Under the pieces are notes generated by a model, which was not told the origin of the DNA, did no database searches, and worked only from the letters and a program-made list of their open reading frames with translations. Position numbers and translations under genes: made by a program. From Cristatella mucedo (Eukaryota > Bryozoa > Phylactolaemata > Cristatellidae), in the NCBI GenBank assembly GCA_009760855.2, contig WPIO01000140.1, positions 620,001 to 684,000 of the forward strand: a stretch of 64,000 nt of DNA, written 5' to 3'. This document shows, piece by piece, positions 52,413-64,000 of this stretch (position 1 is its first letter; the number at the start of each line of letters is the position of its first letter).

Positions 52413-54037
52413 GTGAGTCGGTTGCAGCATCGTTGACCAGGTCACCCGTCGTGTGACAAGGAGACGGTTGACATGCGCGACGGCCATTAGCACTGCAAGT
52501 GTGCTGCTGCTGCTCGTGGCGCCACCTGAAATTCCGGCAGTGATTGTTCATATGTGTGCGTGCGCATGTGTGTACGTTCGTGTGTAATGTAATGTATCTC
52601 CGTCTGTAACTCCACAAAGCCATAAAGACTAGGTGGGTGTTACGCAGGAGAGTTTTGTATAGCGCACTCACAGCCTAAGCGGCTTTCGGTAGGCATTCGG
52701 TAGCCAACAGACTTCGTCTCACAATAAAGAGAAAGTGGGAAGCATTGCAGAGTCAGGAGAGCAGTTGAGGTAGTGAGTAGCATGGAAGTAGCAGCTTAGA
52801 ACCGCTGAAAAGGGTGAGCCATAGTCGGTAGCAGGAGGGTAGTCGTCGTTGCATAAGAATTGTGGAAGCGAGTTCCACAGTCTAGGACCTGCAGCTTCTG
52901 TCACCAACGGTCTTTAAGTGGAAGAATGGAACAGCTAATGTATTGTCCATACAGGACCTGAGGGTGCGAAGAGGCTGGAACTGGTGCTACTAGTTTTGCT
53001 AGGTACGAAGGAGCCAAGCCGTGTTGGACCTTGTGGGTCTGGGTGAGAACTTTGCTATGTATCGGTTGATCAACCGGCACCCGTCCTAGCTCTTTTAGCA
53101 AAGGAGACATGTGCTCAAACCTCTGGGACTTGAAGACTAACCTTACAGCCATATTCATAGTCAGCTGCAGTGGCCTAATTGCTTTCTTTGGTAGCCCAGC
53201 CAAAAGGGAATTACAATAATCAAGCCGAGACAGAACTAAGAAGCTGTGTGTGTGTGTGTGTGTGTGTGTGCACACATGTGTGCGAGCGCACGCATGTGTG
53301 CGCTTGTGTGTGGGCGATATATCTATATCTCTAGCTAGCCGTTTGCCTATGTTTCTTGGATGGTGCAATTCTGTGATTATACCACCTATAATCGTACTGG
53401 CAAGTGGAGAAATGCTGAAGTTTATATGTGCAGTCTTGCAAGACTTTGTGTTTGCCCTAGAATGGGTTGCTGTAATCCATTGTCGACATGCTTTCTATCC
53501 AGGGCTTAGCCTTCATGAGCAGTTCGGTGTCCCCCTATCTTAGCGATTGGTCCAGACAGCCAAGTACATTGTTTTGTGCCATTTATAAGCTGATGTAACC
53601 ATATCTGCATTTGTGTCTAGAGTGCATGCCTTGTCTTCTCTGTACGGTATCTCTTCCACAGGTGCCACCCGAGAGCTTATGTTTGTGCATCTAAACTCTT
53701 CTACTGCGGGCCTATGATTCTATACTTGACAGGATCAGGCCGTAACGTTTCTGTCGCAAGTTTTGCTTTCACAAATAAGTGGTGCATGTCCGGTATTGCT
53801 TTTAAGCGGCGGTTTCCCTCTAAAGGTGAAAAGCCGTGAACTAATTCGAAACGAAACAGCCGCTTGGTTCAGTTGCACGAAATCCTGCAGTTCATCATCG
53901 TCATGCCTGCGATTGCACGGCCATGTTGCCACTGAGCGGGAGGCACACCCTTTGAACAGCTTCTAGTATCACTGGCCGGACTCCCCGCGAGTCTGGCTTC
54001 TGCCGAAATGCAGCCTAAACAAGCTGCTTGAATTGTG

Positions 54038-54135
<98 letters not shown>

Positions 54136-57100
54136 CGCCCCTGCATCGTGCCAAAAGTCGTTCTCAAGGGAGTAGGTTTTTGGTTCAAGAATGCCGGAGC
54201 ATGGCATAGCTGGCACGCGCTGGTTGTGCCCGGCCCACCCCGAGGAAGTTGGCCCGTGGGCTTGGGAGAGAACCCAGATGTTTGCTCAGCTCTGATGCCT
54301 GCTTGCCTATGACGCCGGCAGTCACGACTGTTGCATGGCCTGCCGGACCCGCATGCGCCGCTGCATGCATGCCTGCCTGCACCATTGCTGGAGTCACATC
54401 GTCCCAGCATCGGCCAGCGGTCGCTGTGCTGCTGCTGCTTGTGCTGAAGCAGGGCATGCTGGCATGCATGGCTTGCAGGTACAGACCTAATAAGGCCAAG
54501 CAAGAAGAGTGGAAGGCTATCATTGAGCGCTATAAGGAGCATGGTAGCATTGAGAAGGCCTACTCGGAGTTCGTCACCGAGGACTTCTTGGCATCGCTGC
54601 TGCTCACAAAGTCAAAGCAGCAAGTGAAGGCGCTGAAGGAGCACGTAAGGCTGCGTTGCTCCGCTCGTCGGCTGAAGGACTGTGAAGGCGCGCTCTAGTG
54701 CACCTGCTCGCCCGCCGCCGCGCGAGGTGGCTCGCCTTGGACGCACTCGCCGCCGCGCCACTGGCCTTGCAGTTAAAATTGAACGGTAAACTGTTTAGCA
54801 AAATGCTAGATGCTGCCTTGCTATCCTTTTCCTCTGTGGCGACCTTACGTGAAAGCCCAAAGGACTACTCCGAGGAATCACGCTGTGCAGCCGTAATGGG
54901 GGACAGGCCAGCGGGAAGCTGCTCGCCCAGTCGCTTATCCTTCACCCACATCCACTCGGGAAAAAAATGTACACCGAGATGGCACCACTTAATGAAGTGC
55001 AAGTTTTTTTCGAGGGGTCAGGCCTTAGCGTTCTAATGTAATGTAACATATCTCTGCTCGAAAGCTCGCAAAGCCACAAAGACTAAATGGGTGTTGCACA
55101 GAGGATTTTCCTGAAGCTCACCGAAAACCTAAGCGGCTTTCACCTCACGCAACAAAGAGAAAGTGAGAACCTTTCTTGAGTCACGTGAGCAGTTGAGGTG
55201 GTGAGTAGCACGGAAGGAGCAGTAGCTCAGGACCGCTGGAAAGGACCTGCCGCAGGCGGTAGCATGAGGATGGATGTCGTTTCGTAGGAATTGTGGAAGT
55301 GAGTTCCACAGTCTAGGACCTGCAAAGCGAAAGCTTCTGTCGACAACGGTCTTTAAGCGTAGGAATGGAACAGCTCATTTTTGTCGTCCATATAGGTCCT
55401 GAGGGCACGAGGGGGCTAAAACTGGTGCAGTAGTTGAGCTAGGCATGGACAAGCCAAGCCGTGGCTGGGCCTTGTGGGTCAGAATTTTGCTATCTCATCC
55501 ATGGCTGCACCTTTAGGATTAATCGACTAACGTGGCAGCCATATTTATTCATCACTGGCTGCAGAGACTTAATTGTTTCTTTCTGTACCCCAGCCAAAAG
55601 CAGAATCCTACTTCTGCTTCTGCAGCCTCTTTAGTTTTTCTCTTTCACTGTTATCTGTTTGCCGAACTGCCTGCCCTTGCATTCACCTATACATGCCGTT
55701 TGTCGTTGACCACTTGTAGCCTCCTTACTCTCCGCCCCTGCTTCTACTGCTACTATTACTGCTACTACTATTACTGCTATTTCTCCTATCGCTGGCCTCG
55801 CACTGTGTCGCTTGACATCGCGAGTGCAATTTTTGTCCCAGGTGCTTCGCTACTTGCGCATCTTTTCGCGGGAAGCCGGATTTGAGATAATGCCGTGCCG
55901 CCGATACTCCATGGAAGGCAACGTTGGTGGAAAGCTGTGCGCAACGAGACCCTGGTAAGTGTTCTTCTGGCTGGCTTCTCTGCTACATCGAAAAATTGCC
56001 CCGCACAGTTTGCTGCACCTGTTCGCCCGCCCGATGGACCTGAGACCCTTTGTCAGACTCGTATGCACCAAAGCAGCTTGGAACACTGGCTGCTTGCTGG
56101 CGGCTGCTTTGTATTAGGTGAATGCTAAGATTGTCACTACCACCGAGTGTCTGCAATAAACCAAAGCATGTAACGTGATCTGATGATAGACGAGCGTTAG
56201 GTGATGCTAACTATGGACTCGTGATGGATAGTGATGCTCAGCAATCTGCGCTCCCCAGATACAAACGAGAGAAGATCAAGGTCAGCCGATCCAGCAGCCT
56301 CATTTGCTGTATATAGCGATAGTATATAGGCAAAAGAGCCGCAGTCAATGAAGGACTGTCTGCTGCTGCTGCCATTTTGCTTGGTGATCATGGTTCATTC
56401 ATTGACGTGCTCAGCAACCGGGCATCGCCAGTTGTGATGTGGAAGTGAAGACTGACTGAATGAAGCCCCCCCCCCCCACACACACACACAGCTGTCGCTG
56501 CTGCTCGATGGCAGACAGACGAGCTGAACGCTCGAATCCCGGTCGACTTTGCAGTTCGATGACGAGAAAAGACGCCGGACGCAGCGCACAGCCGCAGTGC
56601 GTAGCGACGCAGAACAGCTGGCAACGTTATGCAACGTGCGAGCCTGTAGGCATGCGAAGCACTTGCCGTTGTCACCCTGAAGCCGGCTGGCCGCTCTGAG
56701 GTGTGTACCTCAGGCATAGTAGCCGCTGGGGCCTTCCAGGGCATCTGGTCCGGCCAGCTGTCGGCCACCTATCAAACTAGGCTCACCTGTCTGTCAGGCA
56801 CATCCTTTCCTCATTCGCTCGACAGATCGAGCACACTGCCCTGGGCAGTTTTCTGTTTCGCAGGCAGCACAGCTGCTATGGCTTTGCACAGTAGCTGCTG
56901 CGCCTTGTACACTGCGATGTCAATGGCATAATTAAAAGCAGAAAAATTGTCTGCCACAGCCATAGCGTGGGCATAATTTAAAAAGTGCACCGATTTTCAT
57001 ATTTGGGTACCTGAAATTGTGTTCAATGTCAGTCTAGTGGAGCTCTCTGGTGTAGGAGGCTGCTCGCTAATGCTCAGGCCGCCACCAAGGCTCATTTGTC

Positions 57101-60100
57101 TTACAAAATCTGTAATTTTTTAGTCAGACTATGCTCTGAGCCGAATAGAGTAGCATGTGCCTGCCTGCCCATTTCATAGCAGGTATATCCGTGCCGGAAA
57201 TGAGTAAGACCGGCAATGCTGTAGCATCTGGGCAGCCTTCTGCCCATACAGCACTGGTGTAAGCCGACGATAATTAATCGGGCCAGCTCTGGCCCCCTTC
57301 ACTCATGCACGCTTAGGACCGCTCGTGGTAGGACGAAGTCTCAGGTGTGGGCCTGTACCGTTTCAGCAAGCAGCGCTGCGCAGCATTGCACATTGCAGCT
57401 CTACTCTGACTGGCCGCGACGCATATGCCCGAGTGTCCGGGCTGCTGCAGGTAGCCAGTGGCCGCCTGCGAGGATGCCCACAGGCGCGGTCAAACTTGCA
57501 GCTGCATGCTTTCACTGCCCAGCCAGCTCTGGTGGCAAGCTAGGTTGTGTGCGTGCTTGGAGTGAAGATGCCGAGCTGGTTTGGTCCAGCTGTTAAGGTG
57601 CTTGCCCCGAGGACCAAGGTCCGGCTGAGGTCGTGGGCTCGAGCCCCGAGGCATATGTGAAGCGCCTGAATAGAGATTAAGTTCTCTTAGGGCGCTATAC
57701 AAATTAATTATATCTATTTATATTTATGCTTGAGGCCGTACGCCGATAGGGTCGCATGGCTGCCTTCGCTGTGCACAGAGCACTCACTACCTTCACCAGT
57801 TCAATGGAGTCCCGAGTTATAAACGCCTCAGGTAACGAACAATCCTGGTTACAAAAAGCCGGGTTGGCGAAAAGTTACTCGGGTTACGATCACGGTTCTG
57901 GGTTACGATCATGGTTCTGGGTTACAAACCGAAGCCAATCGGCTTGTGGCAGCTTTACAAGTTTTTGTACTTAATAAAGTCTTTGAAGTGATCAGCTGTT
58001 GCGGGTTTATAGAAAAAGCAGCATGGGTCAAAAGAACTACCAATTTATTGAGCGCTAAATTAAGCCTCGAATGTGCGAACAAGGTGCCATTACACTGCAA
58101 AAGTCGCTTGAGGGAGTGTTAAACCCCTCTGCAATGAGTTGAGAAAATCCATGCCCTCCAACCATGAATGGAGATAACCTCGGAATACCAACCGGGATTC
58201 CCGGGCAGCTTTTCTACTAGGTAGGAACGCTGGCTAGTCACCTAGGCTGGCCATTCCTTCTGACCTAGCGGAATATTATCTTCGAGCGTTCACTTGTGCA
58301 TGAAAAATTTAATAAGGGAACATGCAAATGGCTGCTTCTTGTTATTTAGCTAGCAAAAATGCGAAAAGAAGTCTTGTGTTCGTGCTTGTTTTTGTGTTTG
58401 TAAGTGCGTTTTGGTGTTTTTGTTGCTATTTCCTTGTTGTGCAGTTACGTTTTTAGTGTGCATACAGTTCATATTCTTTTGGTTCTTATTTCTTTTTTCA
58501 TTTGTTAGGCAGCGTAAAAATTGTGAAAATGTTAGCAGCTTTCCTCAATTTTCTTAATGTAGGATCGATTTTTAGCCAGCTCGGAAATAAATGTTCTTCC
58601 CATAGTACCACGTGGGGAAATCGATCCGGTTACGAACTACCCGGGTAGTGAACCCAATTCAAGAACAGATTCGTCTCCTCACCCTCTCACCCCTTTTGTC
58701 CTCACCTTCGGGGGCGGGGCGGCGGGCGTTTCTCTTAGGTCGGCTTTTTGTAGCAACTCCTTTCGTGCACTCTTTTTTTGGGGGGCAGGGCAAGCACAGC
58801 TGTGCGCCGAGGTGTGGTGGTGGTGGTGGTGGTGCGGCACTCGGAATGTACCGATGTGCTGCTTCGCCGGCAGCACGTGCCCTTGGCACAATGCACTTGC
58901 TTTTCCCTGTGGGCTCGATGACCTTGAACTGTCCTTTTAACTTTTGGTAGGAAAAAGGGGGACAAGATCGCTCTGCTCGTCGGTTGCATCGCCCGACTCA
59001 CGGCAGAGGAGGAGGCGCTGCTTCTGCAAACGGGCAAGAACGACTTCAGCGTCATGTACTCGTGCAGGAAGAACTGCGCCCAGCTGTGGCTGGGACCGGC
59101 CGCTTATATAAACCACGACTGCCGGCCGACGTGCAAGGTGAGAGTGGACGCGCGGCCTGCTCATTCATTCGGCTCGCTTAGCACTACGCTCGCTACGAGT
59201 GTTGTTTTCGTTGGGGCCAAGAGTGTGGAACCAGTGAGGTTCCTTTTTACTGGGTAACAACTGAAGGTGCCATCTGCTACCGAACACACCCTGCCACATA
59301 CCCACCGTAGCTGTGCCTCTGCATTCGGTCAGCCACCATGTTTACTTAGGGTCTTGCTGCCACAAAACGTTACAAGCAAGCAGCAGGATGAGTCGTACCT
59401 AGAAGCAGCGAATGGTTACCAAGGCTGCAAGCTTGTCGTTGTAGCTTTAGTAGTCAGTAAGTGAGATGCTCTTGCTGGTGTGCAGTGCCTCTTTTGGATG
59501 TCTAGCGTTAAGATAGGAAATTCGAAGAGAAGTCTATGCTTACTTTGGGGGGGTCTGTCTTGCACACTGGTAGTGTCAGGCATGCTAGTCCACGGACAAG
59601 CCTTGTTACACCCTGCCGGCTGGTTTCAGTCAGCTACTAGCATCACAGTCAGCTGCTTAGCAAGCATCACTGCCAGCGCTCGACGCTGTCGTGCACGGCT
59701 GGAGGCAGTCTTGTGCCACGACGGTGTAACGCATTGAAACGAACGGAAGTGGACTTATGTATGTGTGAAGAAACGTTACAGAGCTATTCTTGCAATCTCA
59801 ACCGACCCTTCGGCAGTTAAAAGTTACATAAATATTAGCAAATAGGTCGTCCATTACCACAAGGTAAGCAGGTGGCTCGAGTAATAACAGCATGCGGTCC
59901 TCGCGAGGGGACGTCTGGCTCGAACTGGTCCATAGCACCTTCTTTTATCTCCTTTCCCAAAAGCCGCTACTCTACGGATGTAGCCAGCAAAACCGGATGT
60001 GGCTTGCATAGGCCACAGCCGCCGGATGTAGCCTGAATAGGACATAGCCGCTAACCACAAAGCACAGGCAGGACAGTGCTAAAAGTTGAGATCCCAGAAG

Positions 60101-63100
60101 GCTGCAGGCATTGAGATTCCAGATGATCCAGCTGGTGGCATGCTGCTCAGCTTAGCTTTTCACACATGGTGATCAGCGCTAGACCAGAGACAGCAACAGC
60201 AGTTTGCACAATGGTAGCTTGTGTGCATGGCTGATGAGCTGCATCTGCAATTAGGCTGAATGGAAGACTTTGGCAGCAGAGCTAGTGTGAGCAAGTAGCC
60301 GAGTTTAGGCTTTCTTACAGCCGAACGTTCGCATGGCTGTATGCCTTCTATGAACGTGGTCATCAGTGTGTTCACTGTGCACTTCTACAGATGGCAGGAC
60401 GGTGCAGCCGCATTTTCGCAGCCTGCATTTGGCAGCAACCCCAGAATTTGAAAACATGGTGGTGGCAGGCATGCAGCAGCAGCAGTACCACCTGGTTTGT
60501 AGGCTTTTGCTTGGGTGGTCGCTTGTCGAGATCAAACATCGATCTTAGCTGTACTTGTGTGTTCCTTGCATGGAGAACTCTGGTTCTCTCTTGCACCTAT
60601 GCACTAAAGTAGCTGTAGCGTGCTATTGTTATTCTAAACAGGGGGGGCAGGCCGAGGTAATAGCTTAGAGCTTGCACACACTGGCTAGTGTTAATAATCT
60701 TTCTTTGTAGTTTCTTCCGACCGGCCGTGACACCGCTTGTGTCACGGTCTTGAGGGACATAACCTACGGTGAGGAGATTACTTGCCATTATGGCGATGAC
60801 TTTTTCGGTGATGGGAATAGTCTCTGTGAGTGTGAGACATGCGAAAGGTAAGTTACAGCCCTGCCGCTGCCTGGCAGTCCCTCATTTGTGACGCGTAGAG
60901 TGCGCTGGGGAAGAACCGGATGTGACTGTTTGCTTGGTAGAGCTGGGCACGTCATTCGGCAGCATGTATGGTATGGTAATCATTCTTTCATCAATCGTTC
61001 ATCTGAAAGGGGACTGAACTGCTGCTGCTGCTTTCAGGCTCAGGTGATCAGTTAGCCTATTGCTAGATTCTTTAAGTAAGAAAATAATATGTATGTACTT
61101 TCCGTGGCTGCTTTGCTAATAACAATCAACAAGTCATGGCGATACCTCGGCTAGCTGGAACCACATCTTACATGATGCCTAGGAGATTGGCTGCTCTCAC
61201 TACAGCCGTATGCTTTGGGAGGGGGATGGCATGCAGTCAGCAGAGGCTCGCTCAACTGCGGACCTCTTGTCGGCAAACTCTCCTTGAAGGAGGCGAACTC
61301 TCCGTAAGCATGGCAATTTAAAACTCAAAGTCAAACGCAGCAGAGGCAGGTTGCAGTTAACTCTTTGGCCACCGTGGGCAGCATGAGCACAGCTGTCGGC
61401 CACGTTTCCTTTTGCAGCCCATGTCGCTCTCTCGATGTCCGTTTAGCCTCGATAGCCTCCTCAGAAAAATGGACTCGTTTGCTCCGGGAATGGTCCCTCA
61501 AGAAAATGGGATAAATTGGGTCGATTCGTTTAAGGAAATAGCCCAAAACTGCATAACTGTGGCTCGAAGCCCAGCAGGCCTCATTAGGTAGGTCTACAAA
61601 GAATGTCACTTTGCCCTTAAAAAATATTTTAGCCCTTCTAGAAAAAGACCGATGTCTCTGGAAACCAATGCTGGAACTCACAGGTACAGGGAAGGCATGG
61701 CTAGCTGGCAGGCCTTGGTTCCCCCTCCGACCCACATTGGAAGGGATGTTGTGTCAGGCTTCCTATAATTGGCTCTTCTGGTAAGGTCCAGGTGTCGACC
61801 ACATCCTGGCTTGATCCTGACCTGGCTATGTGCTTATGTCGAAGCTGTTTGCCAAAGCTGCTTGTGTAGAAGCCGAACTTAGACCCGTCTAACCTGGACT
61901 CGGCTGCCGCCATTTAACTAGATGTCAGCTGATTTTACAGCCTCATCTATGCATGAGCAGATGAGTCCTAACGGCTATCCCCATCCACTTGCAATAATGG
62001 CTTGCCCGCTTCAGGATTCGAACCCTCGAACCAGCTGGTCTTGAGTTCCGAGTGCCTTACCCCTGGGTACAGACCCGGGGTTGGCATGAGCTGCGTGCCG
62101 CCCCAGCAGCTTTTAGTCTCGTCGGAAAAAAGTTTAGTCGTCTGCTGGAATACCTCACTCAAGGCATGCGTCGTGACACGCCCCTTCCTGGTAACCATCC
62201 AGGGGGAGCGTAAGCCACTGCTGCAGCCGTCCATCGTGCCGTACGAAAACAGATATATTATAAGTGTATCACACGTGCACGTATCTTTTTTTCTAACACC
62301 AGAAAGCCGTCAGGACTGAGTGATTTTATGCTAGAGTTTTCTTTGGGCTTTTGCTATGCTATAGCATTGATCGCATACAAATCTTTGTAAAGGATAACAG
62401 CTTTTAATAATAGCTGCATGAATGAGAGCTGCCACTTGTGCGAGTATGTATGTCTGCGGGACGTGCTAATATGTCAGCCGATTCATATGACTTAAGCCAG
62501 ATGACGTCTTCATGGTGGTGGACAAAACCTGTGGGAGAAAAGCCAAAATCTATTGAGATCTTTGGAACTTTTGACAGTATTTTGTGGAAGAGAGTTGGTA
62601 GTTTGATGGTGTCCAGGTGCATATCATTTTAATAAATTTACTGTTTAAACATCTGAGCATTAGCTGCCATAGAGTCGAAGTCCAGTTGAAAATAGATAGC
62701 CGCTAGAAATTTGTATGCCTACTTGCTAAGCTCTCAGTACTGTGGAGCCTCAATCATAAACGTTTGCAGGTTGTCTTGAGAGCAACGTTGCTCTGTTCTG
62801 TTTTCAATGGAGCATAACCTCAATATTATAGTTGGTCAAACAAGATCTGCTTTGAGCATACTGGGCTTGTGCAGGGGGAGTGTTCATCTCCATTCTTGGG
62901 TTGTGAGTGGCTTTTTGAGCTATGGGTACTGCACTGCACTGCACTGCACTGCTGTAGCAGAAGTAGCTGCTTATTTATTGACACTCCATAAGATGATATC
63001 AAAGACTGGCCTTGTTGACTTGAACATGAGAGGTGGGCTTATCCAAACATGCCAGAAGCTGTAAAAGGGCCACTGTCTTCACCTTGCTTTCAGCGGTCAT

Positions 63101-63483
63101 TATTCATTACTCGGTCTGTAGACAATTCATGGAAAGCTTGTAATCATGCTGCTTAGGCCTTGTGGTTGCTGAAGAGAAGCAGCTTTTTGCGATGTGCACG
63201 ATGTTAATGTGACTCCTCGTCTGTCGTCATTATGGGGTAGTAATTTTATTAGAAGTCCTCGATGCTTGGGCATGCGTCGGGTTTTTTCACTATGCTTGGA
63301 CGTGTTGCTCCACATTAGCCGGCATGTTATCTCGTCCTGCTTGCAGGCGCTTGAATGGTGCTTTCAAAGCCCTGGCTTCGCCAAAGTTGACAGCTAAAGG
63401 ATACAGGCTTCGGGACACCGACGTACGAATCAAGCATTTGCCGCCGACGGGCATCAAGGACCTGGTGAAGCCCAAAAGACAAG
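52285..63483 (+). CDS. KMT5B/KMT5C-like: Histone H4-K20 methyltransferase, Suv4-20 family (partial, runs off the window)
   Basis: Nuclear chromatin enzyme that converts H4K20me1 to di- and trimethyl, with S-adenosylmethionine as donor; this marks pericentric heterochromatin and affects DNA repair. Six exons are read as 52285-52412, 54479-54644, 55842-55954, 58951-59137, 60711-60847 and 63347-63483. All are GT/AG with matching phases (2,0,2,0,2), 289 full codons in total. The Suv4-20 N-terminal region starts [20 protein letters not shown]. The SET domain follows, with N-D-F-S-V-M-Y (166-172), [10 protein letters not shown] (178-187), N-H-D-C-R-P-T-C (190-197) and [10 protein letters not shown] (218-227). 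The post-SET zinc cysteines are C237, C239 and C242, with C193. The last exon ends in phase 1, so at least one more exon lies beyond the window. Invertebrates usually have one such gene, so B versus C cannot be assigned. Confidence 0.95.
52586..53240 (-). mobile_element. Non-LTR retrotransposon family B, best copy (B5)
   Basis: The minus strand reads [20 protein letters not shown], then [40 protein letters not shown] and, after a shift, a W-N-S-L-P-Q-F end. This is followed by a 3' UTR ending in ATTACATTAC (plus strand GTAATGTAATG). It is the C-terminal ORF2 domain of an L2/Rex1/CR1-group element distinct from family A. It lies in Suv4-20 intron 1 just after the donor. Confidence 0.88.
53244..53312. 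repeat. (GT)n microsatellite
   Basis: GT run with GCGCA interruptions at the 5' border of the B5 element. Confidence 0.9.
54039..54132. repeat. (CA)n microsatellite
   Basis: About 94 bp of perfect CA repeats in Suv4-20 intron 1, 350 bp before exon 2. Confidence 0.97.
54479..54644 (+). CDS. KMT5B/KMT5C-like: Suv4-20 exon 2
   Basis: Residues 43-98, helical N-terminal domain: [20 protein letters not shown], then [11 protein letters not shown]. Borders TTGCAG|G and CAC|GTAAGG, phase 2 to 0. Confidence 0.93.
55034..55605 (-). mobile_element. Non-LTR retrotransposon family B fragment (B6)
   Basis: It shares the 3' UTR and ORF2 words of B5 (GTTCCACAGTCTAGGACCTG on the plus strand) with an ATTACATTA tail. 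The frame is broken. Confidence 0.82.
55842..55954 (+). CDS. KMT5B/KMT5C-like: Suv4-20 exon 3
   Basis: Residues 99-135 and two bases of Trp136: [20 protein letters not shown], then R-Y-S at the start of the SET domain. Borders TCCCAG|GTG and CCTG|GTAAGT. Confidence 0.93.
56000..57565 (+). other. Suv4-20 intron 3, first part, no exon seen
   Basis: Contains a C run followed by (CA)n at 56467-56490. Nothing else is recognised. Confidence 0.4.
57569..57712 (+). repeat. tRNA-derived SINE, family S1 (copy 6)
   Basis: TGGTCCAGCTG A box, GGGCTCGAGCCCC B box, tail GCGCCTGAATAGAGATTAAG followed by TTCTCTTAGGGCGC and a TTATATCTATTTATATTTA end. In intron 3 of the Suv4-20 gene. Confidence 0.88.
57881..57926 (+). 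repeat. Short 19-bp tandem repeat
   Basis: GGGTTACGATCACGGTTCT is followed by a copy with one change and then by GGGTTACA. No larger array is present. Confidence 0.7.
58951..59137 (+). CDS. KMT5B/KMT5C-like: Suv4-20 exon 4: SET domain core
   Basis: Residues 136-198 with [20 protein letters not shown] and then the catalytic core ending N-H-D-C-R-P-T-C-K. Borders TGGTAG|G and AAG|GTGAGA. It is almost unchanged from vertebrate sequences as I know them. Confidence 0.96.
59138..60710 (+). other. Suv4-20 intron 4, no feature recognised
   Basis: Imperfect repeated words (GCCGGATGTAGCC, ACGGATGTAGCC) near 59980-60050. No exon or mobile element identified. Confidence 0.4.
60711..60847 (+). CDS. KMT5B/KMT5C-like: Suv4-20 exon 5: SET C-terminus and post-SET
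   Basis: Residues 199-243: [20 protein letters not shown], the [14 protein letters not shown] motif and C-E-C-x-x-C-E-R. Borders TTTGTAG|TTT and GAAAG|GTAAGT. Confidence 0.96.
60848..63346 (+). other. Suv4-20 intron 5, no exon seen
   Basis: Apart from the S2 SINE at 61925-62110 and a short GCACT repeat at 62928-62955 this intron is anonymous. Confidence 0.4.
61925..62110 (-). repeat. tRNA-derived SINE, family S2 (copy 4)
   Basis: The minus strand has GAGGGTTCGAATCC (B box), CAAGTGGATGGGGATAGCCG and the GAGGCTGTAAAATCAGC tail shared with the other S2 copies. Confidence 0.72.
63347..63483 (+). CDS. KMT5B/KMT5C-like: Suv4-20 exon 6
   Basis: Residues 244-289: [20 protein letters not shown], then L-R-D-T-D. 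It corresponds to the conserved G-A-F-K / G-L-R-E-T-D segment after the post-SET. Borders TTGCAG|G and CAAG|GTAACG, phase 2 to 1. Confidence 0.9.
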
Positions 63484-63970
63484 GTAACGTCTGTGTTACA
63501 CTGCTGACAGCATCGTGGCTGATCTGAACTGTCGAGCTTAGTGTGCCTCCTGCTGTTATCATGCCGATTGCTGCCTCTTCCATTTTTCTGCTGCCTCGTA
63601 AGTGTTTTGCTTGGGCTTGTTCTCAGTAAAAGCTCGATGCATCTAGCTAGTATGTGGCGCTGCCTGGTGATGAAGAAGCAAGCTCTTGTTTCCTGCCACT
63701 ACCTTGAGTGATCGCTAGAGACAGGTAGTTTGCAAATCAGTGCGCTTAGGCGATGAAAGTGTGACATCAAAACGTGCTATCCTCTGCCATAGGATGTGGT
63801 TTTAAATTATAGATGTACCTTATAGGATGCAGTATATTATTAGTAGCTGCCTCACTGTTTTCTCATTGCAGTATTGGTAAGCAATTGAAGCACCGATACC
63901 CTGTAAATTGCTTATCAATACCTCTGTGTACAGTATTACAGATACAGTTGTGTTTTTGTATTGTGTGTCC

Positions 63971-64000
63971 ATGTGTGCGTGTGTGTGTGTGTGTGTGTGT
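63971..64000. repeat. (GT)n microsatellite at the window end
   Basis: GT repeats running off the end of the window. Confidence 0.9.

Overview
The window is nuclear DNA from an invertebrate animal. Coding sequence sits in short exons with GT/AG borders, separated by long introns full of retroelement fragments and simple repeats, and nothing looks prokaryotic or organellar. The gene content (a CARD/Death/TRADD-N adaptor, a CYTH phosphohydrolase, a Suv4-20 methyltransferase) and the L2-type LINEs fit a non-vertebrate metazoan. I cannot fix the phylum; a sponge, cnidarian, lophotrochozoan or invertebrate deuterostome are all possible. Three protein-coding genes could be rebuilt by joining exons whose phases match.

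Gene 1 (+, 1171-16414) is a predicted 591-residue adaptor with a CARD most like those of caspase-2 and CRADD, a Death domain, a TRADD-N-like alpha/beta domain and an unrecognised helical C-terminus. It starts just downstream of a GC-rich, CpG-rich block at about 440-1000. Gene 2 (-, 39235-17056) is a 174-residue CYTH-fold protein (thiamine triphosphatase / class IV adenylyl cyclase superfamily) in four exons. Genes 1 and 2 are tail to tail, with about 640 bp between their stop codons. Gene 3 (+, 52285 to beyond the window end) is a KMT5B/KMT5C (Suv4-20) histone H4K20 methyltransferase. Six exons are visible, covering the N-terminal region, the SET domain and the post-SET cysteines. The three genes show no common pathway.

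The rest is mostly mobile DNA. One L2-like LINE family (here 'A') has nine recognisable 5'-truncated copies. A second non-LTR family ('B') has six, several ending in an ATTAC-type tail. A tRNA-derived SINE ('S1', seven copies) shares its 3' hairpin tail with LINE A, and a second tRNA-derived SINE ('S2') has four copies. Intron 4 of gene 1 holds a 1.5-kb non-autonomous LTR element with a perfect 5-bp target-site duplication. Between genes 2 and 3 lies a decayed Ty3/gypsy-type element with both LTRs. Satellite-like blocks include a roughly 0.9-kb minisatellite of 24/15-bp units (22858-23768), a 79-bp triplicate carrying a perfect 14-bp palindrome (42921-43150), and long (CT)n, (GTCT)n, (CA)n and (TA)n tracts.

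All exon borders come from reading frame, splice consensus and remembered family patterns; no alignment or transcript was available. First exons and 5' UTR exons of all three genes are unresolved.
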